NCBI RefSeq assembly: GCF_025165795.1
Contig: NZ_JAJAGO010000003.1
Location: 496,001 to 560,000 of the forward strand
DNA: 64,000 bases
Direction: 5' to 3'
From: Streptomyces gossypii
GTDB taxonomy: Bacteria > Actinomycetota > Actinomycetes > Streptomycetales > Streptomycetaceae
Below, piece after piece: positions 34,746 to 43,290 of this stretch. The position numbers were made by a program, and so were the translations under genes. Under the pieces are notes generated by a model. That model worked only from the letters and a program-made list of their open reading frames with translations. It was not told where the DNA came from and searched no databases. Positions within the stretch are counted from its first letter, which is position 1. Every line of letters begins with the position of its first letter.

Positions 34746-35510
34746 GTGGACATGGTCTCGGGGGCCTGGGAATGGCTGATCACAGGTGCCAACTGGTCCG
34801 GTGAGGGCGGCGCGTGGCAGCGGCTCAGTGAGCATCTGGTCCTGACGGTGGTCAGTCTCGGGCTGGCCTGTGCGATCGCCCTCCCGATCGCCTTCTGGCT
34901 CGGTCATATCGGCCGGGGCGGCGCTCTCGCCGTCAACATCTCCAATGCGGGCCGGGCCGTGCCCACCTTCGCGGTGCTGGTGCTGCTCACGCTCAGCCCG
35001 CTGGGCGAGTACGGCAGCTGGCCCACGATCGTCGCGCTGGTGCTGTTCGCCGTCCCGCCGCTGCTGACCAACGCCTATGTGGGCCTGCGCGAGGCCGACC
35101 GGGACGTGGTGGAGGCCGCCCGGGGGATGGGGATGAACGGGCGTCAGCTGCTGGTGCGAGTCGAGCTGCCGCTGGCCTTCCCGCTGATCATGACGGGTGT
35201 GCGGTCCGCGTCGGTGCAGGTCGTCGCTACGGCGACGCTTGCAGCGCTGCCCGGCGGGGGAGGACTCGGGAGGATCATCACGGCAGGCTTCAACACGTAC
35301 GACACGCCGCAGGTGGTGGCGGGTGCGCTGCTGGTCGCGGCGCTGGCGCTGCTGGTCGAGGCGGTGCTGGTGGTGGCGAGCAGGCTGTTCGATCCGGTGC
35401 GGAGGCGGGCGGGAGCGGAGCGCAAGGCAGCCCGGCCCGGCCCCGGAGCGCCGTTGCACGACGGGGAAGAGGGCAAAAGGCCGTCCGAAGGCCGTACAGC
35501 CCTTGTGTAA
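34746..35510 (+). CDS. Quaternary-amine ABC importer permease 2 (OpuCD type)
   Basis: 254 residues, GTG 34746, four bases after the previous stop. Membrane helices plus the EAA loop ADRDVVEAARGMGMNGRQLLVRVELPLAFPLIMTGVRSASVQ and the GRAVPTFAVLVLLTLSPLG region. A basic, Pro-rich tail of 25 residues ends it. Two different permeases in tandem are the rule for OpuC-type importers and should pair as a heterodimer. Confidence 0.9.
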   Translation: MDMVSGAWEWLITGANWSGEGGAWQRLSEHLVLTVVSLGLACAIALPIAFWLGHIGRGGALAVNISNAGRAVPTFAVLVLLTLSPLGEYGSWPTIVALVLFAVPPLLTNAYVGLREADRDVVEAARGMGMNGRQLLVRVELPLAFPLIMTGVRSASVQVVATATLAALPGGGGLGRIITAGFNTYDTPQVVAGALLVAALALLVEAVLVVASRLFDPVRRRAGAERKAARPGPGAPLHDGEEGKRPSEGRTALV

Positions 35511-35550
35511 TGCTGTGCTTCTCATATTCGAACACTTGGACGGTGAAGTT

Positions 35551-36546
35551 GTGAACGCACCTAGGAGCTCCTCCCGCCTGCGGCGCGGAGCACGCGGCAC
35601 TCTCGCCCTCGCCACCACGGCGGTACTGGCGGCGGGCATCTCCGCCTGCGGGAGCGACAGCCTGGAGGAGGAAGGAGGCAGCGGTGCGGACGCCGACGCC
35701 AAGGGCTCCCTGACGATCGGTTCGGCCGGATTCACCGAATCGAAACTCTTGGCGAACATGTACGAGAAGCTGCTCTCCGACGCGGGTTACGACACCACGA
35801 TCAAGACGGTGAACAACCGCGAGCTGTACGCACCCGCCTTGGAGAAGGGCCAGATCGACGTCGTTCCGGAGTACGCGGCCACGCTCGCCGAATTCCTCAA
35901 CACCAAGGTGAACGGCGCGAAGACCGCCGCCGAGAAGCCCGTCGCCTCCAGCGATGTCGACGAGACCGTCGCCGCATTGAAGAAGCTGGCCGGCCCACGC
36001 GGCCTGAAGGTCCTGGAGGCCGGTGAAGCCGTCGACCAGAACGCCTTCGCGGTGACCAAGGACTTCGCGGAGAAGCACAAGCTCAAGACGCTGTCCGACC
36101 TCGGCGCCACAGACGTCTCCGTGCGGATCGCCGCCGGTGACGAATGTGAGGAACGCCCCTTCTGCCGTCCCGGTCTGGAGGAGACGTACGGTATCGACGT
36201 CGCCGCTGTCGACCCCAAGGGCGTGGGCACCGTCCAGTCGAAGCAGGCGGTCAAGGACGGCAAGGACCAGATGGTGCTCACCACCACCACCGACGCCACG
36301 CTCCCCGACTTCGACCTGGTCGTGCTGGAGGACGACAAGAAGCTGCAGAACGCCGACAACGTCCTTCCGGTCGTGAACGCGAAGGACGCGGGGAGCAAGG
36401 ACATCGCGTCCGTGCTCGGCAAGCTCACCCGCGTACTCACCACCGACGACCTGATGGATCTGAACCGTCAGGTCGACTCCGAGCGCAAGAAGCCCAAGGA
36501 TGTCGCGGAGGAGTATCTGAAGTCGAAGGACCTGCTGGGCGGCTGA
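35551..36546 (+). CDS. Substrate-binding lipoprotein for the quaternary-amine importer
   Basis: 331 residues from GTG 35551. Lipoprotein signal with lipobox ISAC after VLAAG. The mature part has the OpuAC/choline-binding fold: LTIGSAGFTESKLLANMYEKLLSDAGY, NRELYAPALEKGQIDVVPEYAATLAEFL, KTLSDLGATDVSVRIAAGDECEERPFC, and YGIDVAAVDPKGVGTVQSKQAVKDGKDQMVLTTTTDATL. The pattern fits the clade binding betaine, choline or carnitine. It follows the permeases closely and completes the importer. Confidence 0.9.
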   Translation: MNAPRSSSRLRRGARGTLALATTAVLAAGISACGSDSLEEEGGSGADADAKGSLTIGSAGFTESKLLANMYEKLLSDAGYDTTIKTVNNRELYAPALEKGQIDVVPEYAATLAEFLNTKVNGAKTAAEKPVASSDVDETVAALKKLAGPRGLKVLEAGEAVDQNAFAVTKDFAEKHKLKTLSDLGATDVSVRIAAGDECEERPFCRPGLEETYGIDVAAVDPKGVGTVQSKQAVKDGKDQMVLTTTTDATLPDFDLVVLEDDKKLQNADNVLPVVNAKDAGSKDIASVLGKLTRVLTTDDLMDLNRQVDSERKKPKDVAEEYLKSKDLLGG

Positions 36547-36657
36547 CGGGAACCGACCGGACCCGCGACGGCGTCTGTACGGTCCGTGGCGTGGAGAGGG
36601 CAAAGGATGACATCGCACGGTGTCGCGGACCGGGGTGAACCCGGTAAATTTCAGGCC

Positions 36658-37761
36658 ATGTCACGAGGACGCCATCGCCATGCGCCGTCTCTGCACCGGC
36701 TCCTGCCACCGACGGCCATAGCGGCCTTCGGACTGGCCTGTGCGGGTGGCGCCTGGCTGGTCGGTGATCCCGGCCTGGGAGATCCGGACACCGTGCTGCT
36801 CCGCGGCCTCACCGCCGCCGCCGCGCTGGCCGGGGTCTCGGCGGCGGTGCTGGCGCGCAGGTGGGACCGGCGCGCGGGCCGCCGCCTTGCCGAAGTGAAG
36901 GCGCGGCAGACGGGCGTGGAATGGCGGGCCGAGGAACGCCAGGCCGATCTGGAGGGTGACCTCGAGGAGGCCCGCGAGCTGCGCGCGGCCCTGGAGGCGA
37001 AGCTCGGCGACAAGCGCGCCGAACTGGCCGGATTGCGCAGTGAGCACGCGGCGCTGCTGCGGCGGTACGCCAAGGCGGAGACCGGGCGGGCCAGCGCACT
37101 GGAGGGACGGCGGCAGCTGGAGATAGAGGCCGGCGCAGCGGCACCCGCACTGACCGCACAGGTGACGGACCACCGTGCCGCCTCGGGAGCCCCGACCCCG
37201 CTGACGTATCTGCAGGCGAGTGAGGCGCTCCGGCATCTGAAGCGGAGCGCCGCACGGCAGCGGGAGCTGCGGCTGGCCCAGCAGGAAGCGCCACGGGCGC
37301 AGTCGCCGGAACAGCATCCGGAACAGCATCCGGAGCAGCACCCGGAGCAGCACCCGGAGCAGGCGCGGGTGCAGTCGCGTCCGGTGCCGGAGCCCGGGGC
37401 GGGCGCGACGGCTTCCGCGCTCGTCCCCCGCACCCCTGCTCCTCGGCCGCAGTCGCAGCAGACGGAAGGCCAGTTCGACTTCTTCGGGTCACCCAAGGAG
37501 GCGAGCGCCGAACCGGCTGAGGACACGTCCGGGCCGGGGACAGCGGTCGCGGTGGCGAGGCCCTCGCCGCCCGGCGGCGCGGGGAAGGTGATCGATCTGG
37601 CCGAGCCCGACGATCCCGGCCCCGACGACGACGTCTATGGCGAAGGCGCCGTCGACCGGGTGGATCGTGTCGAGCGCGTGGACCGGCCGGGGCACCAGGA
37701 CGGCAAGCCCGCTGCGGACAGCTCAGAGCTGGGCGCCTCCGCACTGCGCCGCGCGATCTGA
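36658..37761 (+). CDS. Coiled-coil membrane protein with Pro-Glu-Gln-His repeats, function unknown
   Basis: 367 residues from ATG 36658; ATG 36607 with a GAGGG site is an alternative giving 384. After a short basic head (SRGRHRHAP) two hydrophobic segments follow (TAIAAFGLACAGGAWLVG; GLTAAAALAGVSAAVLA). Then comes a long coiled coil (EVKARQTGVEWRAEERQADLEGDLEEARELRAALEAKLGDKRAEL...) and a disordered acidic tail. (PEQH)4 at 37306-37362 is encoded by 12-bp tandem repeats, and a VDRVDRVERVDR stretch follows later. It resembles a conserved Streptomyces secreted/membrane family of unknown function. Confidence 0.75.
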   Translation: MSRGRHRHAPSLHRLLPPTAIAAFGLACAGGAWLVGDPGLGDPDTVLLRGLTAAAALAGVSAAVLARRWDRRAGRRLAEVKARQTGVEWRAEERQADLEGDLEEARELRAALEAKLGDKRAELAGLRSEHAALLRRYAKAETGRASALEGRRQLEIEAGAAAPALTAQVTDHRAASGAPTPLTYLQASEALRHLKRSAARQRELRLAQQEAPRAQSPEQHPEQHPEQHPEQHPEQARVQSRPVPEPGAGATASALVPRTPAPRPQSQQTEGQFDFFGSPKEASAEPAEDTSGPGTAVAVARPSPPGGAGKVIDLAEPDDPGPDDDVYGEGAVDRVDRVERVDRPGHQDGKPAADSSELGASALRRAI

Positions 37762-37778
37762 TCCCTCGCCCTCGGGTC

Positions 37779-38054
37779 TCACGCGCAGCACTGCGCCTGC
37801 CCGGAGCCGGAGGGTGACGCCGCCTCCGGCCGACGGGCACGCGGCGTGCGCGTCACCCGGCGTGCCAGGCGCCCGAGAAGTCCCGCGCCCTTCGGCCCGT
37901 CGCCGCCGCGCCTCCGTAGCCGCCGGGAATCCAGGTGCGCGTCGCGCAGCTCCCGTACGGTCCGCCAGTCGTGGGTGCCGGGGGCGGGCGGGGGCGTGGT
38001 GCCGTGCTGGGTGGAGCGGTAGAGGTCGAGTGCGTACTGCTGGGTGACGCTCAT
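37779..38054 (-). CDS. Small basic protein, 91 aa, Streptomyces-type hypothetical
   Basis: ATG 38054 with an excellent GGAGGA site 4 bases upstream. N-terminal MSVTQQYALDLYRSTQHG, then a Pro-rich HDWRTVRELRDAHLDSRR region and a strongly basic C-terminal half (GLLGRLARRVTRTPRARR) ending in CCA. There is no membrane span. It is divergent from an ArsR-type regulator gene, which suggests that the two share a promoter region, possibly controlled by that regulator. Function unknown. Confidence 0.75.
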   Translation of the reverse strand: MSVTQQYALDLYRSTQHGTTPPPAPGTHDWRTVRELRDAHLDSRRLRRRGGDGPKGAGLLGRLARRVTRTPRARRPEAASPSGSGQAQCCA

Positions 38055-38192
38055 GGTGTCCTCCTGGTCCGGCGTGGACAGACATCGGCCGCTGCGGACC
38101 GCTGCGACCGACGCGGCCCGAGGTGATCCGAAGCTGCCCTCGGGTGGGCTGAGCACCACCGTGCAACCTGCCCGTCCGGCCCGTCGTGCCGA

Positions 38193-38209
38193 TTGACCGA
38201 GGCAGTCAA
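38193..38209. promoter_or_regulatory. Inverted repeat TTGAC-N7-GTCAA in the divergent promoter region
   Basis: TTGACCGAGGCAGTCAA lies between the divergent 91-aa gene and the ArsR-type gene (start 38251), about 42 bases upstream of the latter. A good candidate operator for that regulator, but no second copy was found for comparison. Confidence 0.4.
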
Positions 38210-38250
38210 ACGAGGCCGTCACTCGTTCGGGTGCCATGCATCATGGCGTC

Positions 38251-39366
38251 ATGAGCGTGGACATCGACATCACCGGCCTGCCTGCCGAGCGGATCGTCTT
38301 CAGCCCCTCCCCGCTGGCCGAGCTGGGCAACGCCCTGCACGCACTCGCGGCGCCGGGCCACCATCCCGGTCTGCACGGCTGGACCGCCGCTACCGCCGCC
38401 GGGCTCAAGCCGGACCTCGCCGACCGGCTGTACGAGGCGCACTTCCTGTGGAGTCCGGGCTTCTCCGACATCCTGATGGCGTTCGCGGCGGTGCCGGACC
38501 GGCAGGGGCAGCCCGGTGCGACGCTGGCCGAGGAGCTGGACATCCTGGACCAGCTGGACGACGAGCGTTTCGTCGCGTCCGCGCTGGAATTCAGCTGCTC
38601 CGCCACCTACAACTCGGGCGGTCCTTCCCCGTTGATCGACCCGCCCGGCCGGGAGCGCGCACTGCAGACAGCCGCGGCGCGCGGTCCGCGGCAGGAGGAC
38701 TTCACCCGTCGGCTGCTGACCGATCCGCCCGCCATACGGGCCTGGATACGGCGCCTCCTGGAGGACTGCGAGCAGGCGTTCTTCGCGGACACCTGGCAGC
38801 GGCTGCGCGTACAGCTGGCCGCCGACGCGCGTCACAAGGCGGATCTGCTGCGCCACAAGGGGCTCGCCGAGGCGCTGGCCGCGATCTCGCCCGCGCTGAG
38901 CCTGACGGGCGAGGGCCGCATCTCCGCCGACAAGCTGACGGACGGGCTCGCCACGGCCCTGGACCCGGCCGTCGGGGCCGGGATCACCTTCGTGCCGACC
39001 ACGATGGGCTGGCCGCACCTGCTGGTGCTGCACGCGGCGGGCTGGCGTCCCGTCGTGCACTATCCCGTGGACGAACCGGACCTGCCGCGGCCGCCGTCCG
39101 TCCAGATCGTGCGGCAGCGGCTGGAGGCGCTGGCGCACCCGAGGCGGATGGAGCTGGCCCGCTTCCTGGCGCGTGGCGCGTATTCAACGGTGGAGCTGGT
39201 GGAGGTGGTCGGGATGAGCGCGCCGGAGGTCTCCCGGCATCTGTCGACGATGAAGAAGGCGGGACTGGTCACCACCCGGCGGCGGGGGCGGTACGTGCTG
39301 CACCAGCTGGACCTGACGGTCGCCGCCAGGCTCGGCAGCGATTTCCTGGCGGGCATCCTCCGCTAG
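38251..39366 (+). CDS. DUF5937 / ArsR-type winged-helix regulator
   Basis: 371 residues from ATG 38251, which lacks a clear ribosome site. The N-terminal ~270 residues match the DUF5937-type domain (VFSPSPLAELGNALHALAAPGHHPGLHGW, YEAHFLWSPGFSDILMAF, ITFVPTTMGWPHLLVLHAAGWRPVVHYPV). The C-terminal winged helix reads RLEALAHPRRMELARFLARGAYSTVELVEVVGMSAPEVSRHLSTMKKAGLVTTRRRGRYVLHQLD. There are no metal-binding cysteines, so it is not a typical metal sensor. Its last 4 bases overlap the end of the response-regulator gene on the other strand (CTAG). Confidence 0.87.
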   Translation: MSVDIDITGLPAERIVFSPSPLAELGNALHALAAPGHHPGLHGWTAATAAGLKPDLADRLYEAHFLWSPGFSDILMAFAAVPDRQGQPGATLAEELDILDQLDDERFVASALEFSCSATYNSGGPSPLIDPPGRERALQTAAARGPRQEDFTRRLLTDPPAIRAWIRRLLEDCEQAFFADTWQRLRVQLAADARHKADLLRHKGLAEALAAISPALSLTGEGRISADKLTDGLATALDPAVGAGITFVPTTMGWPHLLVLHAAGWRPVVHYPVDEPDLPRPPSVQIVRQRLEALAHPRRMELARFLARGAYSTVELVEVVGMSAPEVSRHLSTMKKAGLVTTRRRGRYVLHQLDLTVAARLGSDFLAGILR

Positions 39367-40034
39367 CCGCCCGCCCGCACCAGCCCCGTCTCGTACGCGA
39401 GGACCACCGCCTGCACGCGGTCGCGCAGCCCCAGCTTGGTCAGTATCCGGCCCACATGCGTCTTGACCGTGGCCTCCGACAGGGTCAGGTTGGCCGCTAT
39501 CTCGCCGTTCGACAGGCCCTGCGCGATGAGGACCAGCACCTCCCGCTCCCGGGTGGTGAGCCGCTCCAGTTCCCGGGCGAGCGGTTCGGGCACGGTGGCG
39601 GGCAGCACGCTCGAGAAGCGGTCGATCAGCCGCCGGGTGGTGCTCGGCGCGACCACCGCGTCACCGCTGTGCACGGCGCGGATGGCGCTCAGCAGCTCGT
39701 CGGGCGGCACGTCCTTGAGCATGAAGCCGCTGGCACCGGCCTTGAGCGCGCTGAAGGCGTACTCGTCCAGGTCGAAGGTGGTCAGGATCAGCACCTTCGG
39801 CTCGTGGCCGCCGCTGCCGTCGCAGATGCGGCGGGTCGCCTCCACTCCGTCCAGATGCGGCATCCGGACGTCCATGAGGATCACGTCGACCTTCGTGCCG
39901 CGCAGCACCTCCAGGGCCTGCACGCCGTCTCCGGCTTCGGCGACGACCTCCATGTCCGGCTGCGCCGCGAGCACCATGCGGAAGCCGGTGCGCAGCAGCG
40001 CCTGATCGTCGACGAGCATCACGCGGATGGCCAT
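39363..40034 (-). CDS. NarL/LuxR-family response regulator
   Basis: 223 residues. The receiver domain contains VDDQALLRTGFRMVL, phosphorylated Asp in VILMDVRMPHLDGVEA, T in ILTTFDLDEYAFSALKAGASGFMLKD, and a LuxR helix-turn-helix (LTTREREVLVLIAQGLSNGEIAANLTLSEATVKTHVGRILTKLGLRDR). It pairs with the histidine kinase encoded 163 bases upstream. Start ATG 40034, with AGGGA upstream. The target genes are not evident. Confidence 0.95.
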   Translation of the reverse strand: MAIRVMLVDDQALLRTGFRMVLAAQPDMEVVAEAGDGVQALEVLRGTKVDVILMDVRMPHLDGVEATRRICDGSGGHEPKVLILTTFDLDEYAFSALKAGASGFMLKDVPPDELLSAIRAVHSGDAVVAPSTTRRLIDRFSSVLPATVPEPLARELERLTTREREVLVLIAQGLSNGEIAANLTLSEATVKTHVGRILTKLGLRDRVQAVVLAYETGLVRAGG

Positions 40035-40197
40035 GCGGAAGTCCCTAACTCTCGGTACCCGCTCGGCGCGGGCTGGTGCGTGCGGATCTGGTGCGTGCGG
40101 ATCTGGTGGCTTGGGGGCGGTGCGGGCCTGGGGCGAGCGAGGGCTGATGCGACAGGGTCGGTGAGGTGGGTGCGGGGCGTGTGCGGCCGTGGCCGCG

Positions 40198-41421
40198 TCA
40201 GTGCGCGCCCTTCAGCGGCAGCACCGCGCTGATGCGGAAGCCGCCGCCCGGCCTGGGCCCCGCCTCCAGATTTCCGCCGACCATACCCACCCGCTCCCGC
40301 ATACCGATGAGCCCGTGGCCGAGACCGTCCGTCCCGCCGTCCTCGTAGAGATCGCGCTGCGAGCCGCGCCCGTCGTCCTCGGCGAGGAGGGCGAGCTCGC
40401 CGTCACCGTAGGTGAGTCGCACATTCGCGCCGACGTCCGGACCGCCGTGCTTGCGGGTGTTGGTCAGCGCTTCCTGGACGATGCGGTAGGCCGTGAGTTC
40501 CACGCTGCTGGGCAGCGGACGCGGCGTTCCCTGGATCTTGAAGCTCACGGTGAGCCCGGCCCCGCGCACCTGGTCGACGAGGTCCGCGAGCTGCTCGACC
40601 CCGGGCTGCGGTACGTACTCGCCGCCGTCCTTCGCCGGTTCACCCGTCCGCAGCACCCCCAGCAGGCGGCGCATCTCGGCGAGCGCCTGGCGGCCGGTGC
40701 CCGAGATGGTCTCCAGCGCCTGCCTGGCCTGGCCTGGAGCGGCGTCCAGGACGTACGCGGCGCCGTCCGCCTGCACGACCATCACCGACACGTTGTGCGC
40801 CACGACGTCGTGCAGCTCGCGTGCGATCCGGGCACGCTCCGCGGCGACCGCGACCTTTGCCTGCGCCTCGCGCTCCTTCTCCAGCCGGGCGGCGCGCTCC
40901 TCCAGCTGGTCGTAGTAGGCGCGCCGGGTGCGCATCGAGTCGCCGAGCACCCAGGCCAGCAGGAAGACCGCGGTGAGCAGCAGGCAGGCGAACACGGCCT
41001 CGGTGGTGTCCTGCTTCGGTGAGGGCCACCGGACGGAGGCGATGGTGGGCGCGGCGAAGGCGCTGGCCAGGGCGAACCGGGACGCCCACTGCACCGACCG
41101 GGAGGCCACGGTGAAGATGATCACCAGGAAGGCGAAGTCTCCGAAGAACTGCGGGACGTCCACGACGAGCTGGACGCACCCCGTGCCCGCGGCGAGCAGC
41201 AGCATGCGCTCGGGGGCCCGCCTGCGCCACGCCACCACGGCGCTCAGCGCAAGTGAGATGGGTACGGCCGCCGCCTGCGCCACGGGGCCCTGCGGCGCAC
41301 CCTCCAGGTCGGCCTGGGTGCTCGCGATGATCCAACCTGCGGACGTCAGCAGCAGCAGGACGGCCCAGAAGACGTCCACCCCTGTCGGGTGTCTGCGGAT
41401 GAAATCATAGATGCGGTGCAC
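40198..41421 (-). CDS. NarL-type sensor histidine kinase
   Basis: 407 residues, GTG start. Four to five membrane helices (residues ~15-170: [60 protein letters not shown]), a HisKA_3 dimer region with phospho-His in [22 protein letters not shown], then HATPase ([56 protein letters not shown]). No extracellular domain is seen, so it probably senses through the membrane. It is partner of the LuxR-type regulator just downstream; the intervening 163 bases hold a 15-bp direct repeat and no gene. Confidence 0.95.
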   Translation of the reverse strand: MHRIYDFIRRHPTGVDVFWAVLLLLTSAGWIIASTQADLEGAPQGPVAQAAAVPISLALSAVVAWRRRAPERMLLLAAGTGCVQLVVDVPQFFGDFAFLVIIFTVASRSVQWASRFALASAFAAPTIASVRWPSPKQDTTEAVFACLLLTAVFLLAWVLGDSMRTRRAYYDQLEERAARLEKEREAQAKVAVAAERARIARELHDVVAHNVSVMVVQADGAAYVLDAAPGQARQALETISGTGRQALAEMRRLLGVLRTGEPAKDGGEYVPQPGVEQLADLVDQVRGAGLTVSFKIQGTPRPLPSSVELTAYRIVQEALTNTRKHGGPDVGANVRLTYGDGELALLAEDDGRGSQRDLYEDGGTDGLGHGLIGMRERVGMVGGNLEAGPRPGGGFRISAVLPLKGAH

Positions 41422-41547
41422 GTAACCCAGCGTATGTACGGGAAGCGGGTGGATGGGTCAGCCGGACGGCCGATCCGTAAAACGTTCACCTACTCCACAA
41501 GGTGGAGGCCGCGCCGCCGGAAGCGGCCGTCCCCGTACCGTATCGGC

Positions 41548-42660
41548 GTGAGCGGGCAGCTGAACAGCGATGGAGACGGCGGGCACGGCGGGGGCGGGTG
41601 CCCTTGCGGCTGGCGGAGGGCGATGGACCGGGCGCTGTACGGCCCGGACGGCTTCTTCATGCGGGAGGAGCCCGGGGCCCACTTCCGTACCTCCGTGCAC
41701 GTCTCGCCGCTCTTCGCGGAGGCGGTGGCCCGGTTGCTGGCCCGGGTCGACGCCGCGCTGGGGCACCCCGCGGAGCTGACCCTGCTGGATGTCGGCGCGG
41801 GGCGAGGGGAGCTGTTGCGCGGAGTGCTGGACGCGCTGGCCGAGACGGACGGTGCGGACGGGGGCCCGGCGGCGGGCCTCGCCCGCCGGGTGCGGCCGGT
41901 CGCGGTCGAGCGGGCATCGCGGCCGGAGGGGCTCGACCCGCGGATCGGCTGGCGGCGCGAGCTGCCGCCGCCGGGCTCGGTGACGGGGCTGGTCTTCGCC
42001 AACGAATGGCTGGACAACGTGCCGGTGGACCTCGCGGAGACGGACGCGGTGGGCGTTCCGCGCTATGTGGAGGTGGACCGTACGGGCACGGAGCGGCTCG
42101 GCGGCCCGGTAGTCGGCGAGGATGCCGACTGGCTGGCCCGCTGGTGGCCGCTCGGCGGCCGGGACGGGGCTCCTCCCGTCCCGGGAGGCGCTCCCTGGCC
42201 GGGGCTGCGGGCGGAGATCGGCAGCCCGCGCGACACGGCCTGGGCCGAGGCCGTGCACACGCTGGACGCGGGGCTGGCCGTCGCCGCCGACTACGGGCAC
42301 ACGCGTGCGGACCGTCCGCCGTTCGGCACCCTCACCGGCTACCTCGACGGACGCGAGGTGCGGCCCGTCCCGGACGGCGAGCGCGATCTGACCGCACATG
42401 TGGCACTGGACGCCTGCGCGGCAGCCGCGGCGGGTGACGGTGACGGTGGCGTCGGCGCCGTGCACACCCAGCGCGCCGTGCTGCACGCCCTCGGTGTGCA
42501 CGGCGGCCGCCCGCCACTGGCTCTGGCGTCCGCCGACCCGGCAGGCTACGTCCGTGCCCTGCGCACTGCGGGCGAGGCGGCTGAGCTGACCGACCCGCAC
42601 GGCCTGGGCGCCTTCAGCTGGCTGGTGTGCCCGGTGGGTGTAGCCGACCCGTTCGGGTGA
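41548..42660 (+). CDS. SAM-dependent methyltransferase, MidA/NDUFAF7-like
   Basis: 370 residues from GTG 41548, with a -10-like TACCGT just before it and no ribosome site, so it is probably leaderless. After a Gly-rich head comes the family motif [43 protein letters not shown]-binding [32 protein letters not shown] and ADYGHT. In mitochondria NDUFAF7 methylates an arginine of the complex I subunit NDUFS2 (NuoD homologue). A NuoD paralogue is encoded 2.6 kb downstream at 45306-46454, so a modification link is an attractive but untested inference. Confidence 0.85.
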   Translation: MSGQLNSDGDGGHGGGGCPCGWRRAMDRALYGPDGFFMREEPGAHFRTSVHVSPLFAEAVARLLARVDAALGHPAELTLLDVGAGRGELLRGVLDALAETDGADGGPAAGLARRVRPVAVERASRPEGLDPRIGWRRELPPPGSVTGLVFANEWLDNVPVDLAETDAVGVPRYVEVDRTGTERLGGPVVGEDADWLARWWPLGGRDGAPPVPGGAPWPGLRAEIGSPRDTAWAEAVHTLDAGLAVAADYGHTRADRPPFGTLTGYLDGREVRPVPDGERDLTAHVALDACAAAAAGDGDGGVGAVHTQRAVLHALGVHGGRPPLALASADPAGYVRALRTAGEAAELTDPHGLGAFSWLVCPVGVADPFG

Positions 42661-42723
42661 CGCGGTGCGGCGCCCGCCACCCGTAAGCTGATCAGGACGA
42701 GACCCACCGAGAGAGGTGTCGCC

Positions 42724-43290
42724 ATGGCTGTGGCCTACGCGCGGATGCGCGAGATCGCCGAAGAGATGTCCCATGTGCCCGAGGCGTGGGCCGTCGAGGT
42801 CTCAGGGGGAGAGATCACCATCATGATGAGTCCGGCAAAACGTCACGAGTTCATCGTGGCCCTCACGGCCCGTCAGCTGAACCATCAGCTGGACGACATC
42901 GATCCGAGCCTGGTCGCCCATGGCGGTGCGGAGATCGAGGACCCGGCCGCAGGCGTGATGCGCCGTCCGGACCTGTTGGTGCTCCCCTTGGACTCCTTGG
43001 ACGAGCAGGGCGACTACGTGGACCCCAAGGAGATCCGTGTCGCCATGGAGGTCGTCTCGAAGTCCAACCCGGAGAACGACTACACGGGCAAGATGCGCGA
43101 CTACCCGAGGATCGGCATCCCGTGCTATGTCATCGTCGATCCGCGCCTCGGCACCGGCGTCGTGCTCTCCGAGATCGGCCCTGGGGAAGACGGCGGGCCC
43201 GCATACCAGCACCGCGAGTCCTTCACCTTTGGTGAGACCGTCAGTGTCGGCGAGTGGACCATAGACACCTCGCAGTTTCCGCTCTACTGA
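42724..43290 (+). CDS. Uma2-family PD-(D/E)XK nuclease-fold protein
   Basis: 188 residues. ATG with AGAGG 7 bases upstream. Domain pattern: EAWAVEVSGGEITIMMSPAKRHEFIV, GVMRRPDLLVLPLD (active-site Asp), AMEVVSKSNPENDYTGKMRDYPRIGIPCYVIVDPR (Glu and Lys). Uma2 proteins are abundant in Streptomyces and cyanobacteria and usually act alone. Their DNA targets are unknown. The 3' end overlaps the convergent PH-domain gene by 7 bases. Confidence 0.9.
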   Translation: MAVAYARMREIAEEMSHVPEAWAVEVSGGEITIMMSPAKRHEFIVALTARQLNHQLDDIDPSLVAHGGAEIEDPAAGVMRRPDLLVLPLDSLDEQGDYVDPKEIRVAMEVVSKSNPENDYTGKMRDYPRIGIPCYVIVDPRLGTGVVLSEIGPGEDGGPAYQHRESFTFGETVSVGEWTIDTSQFPLY

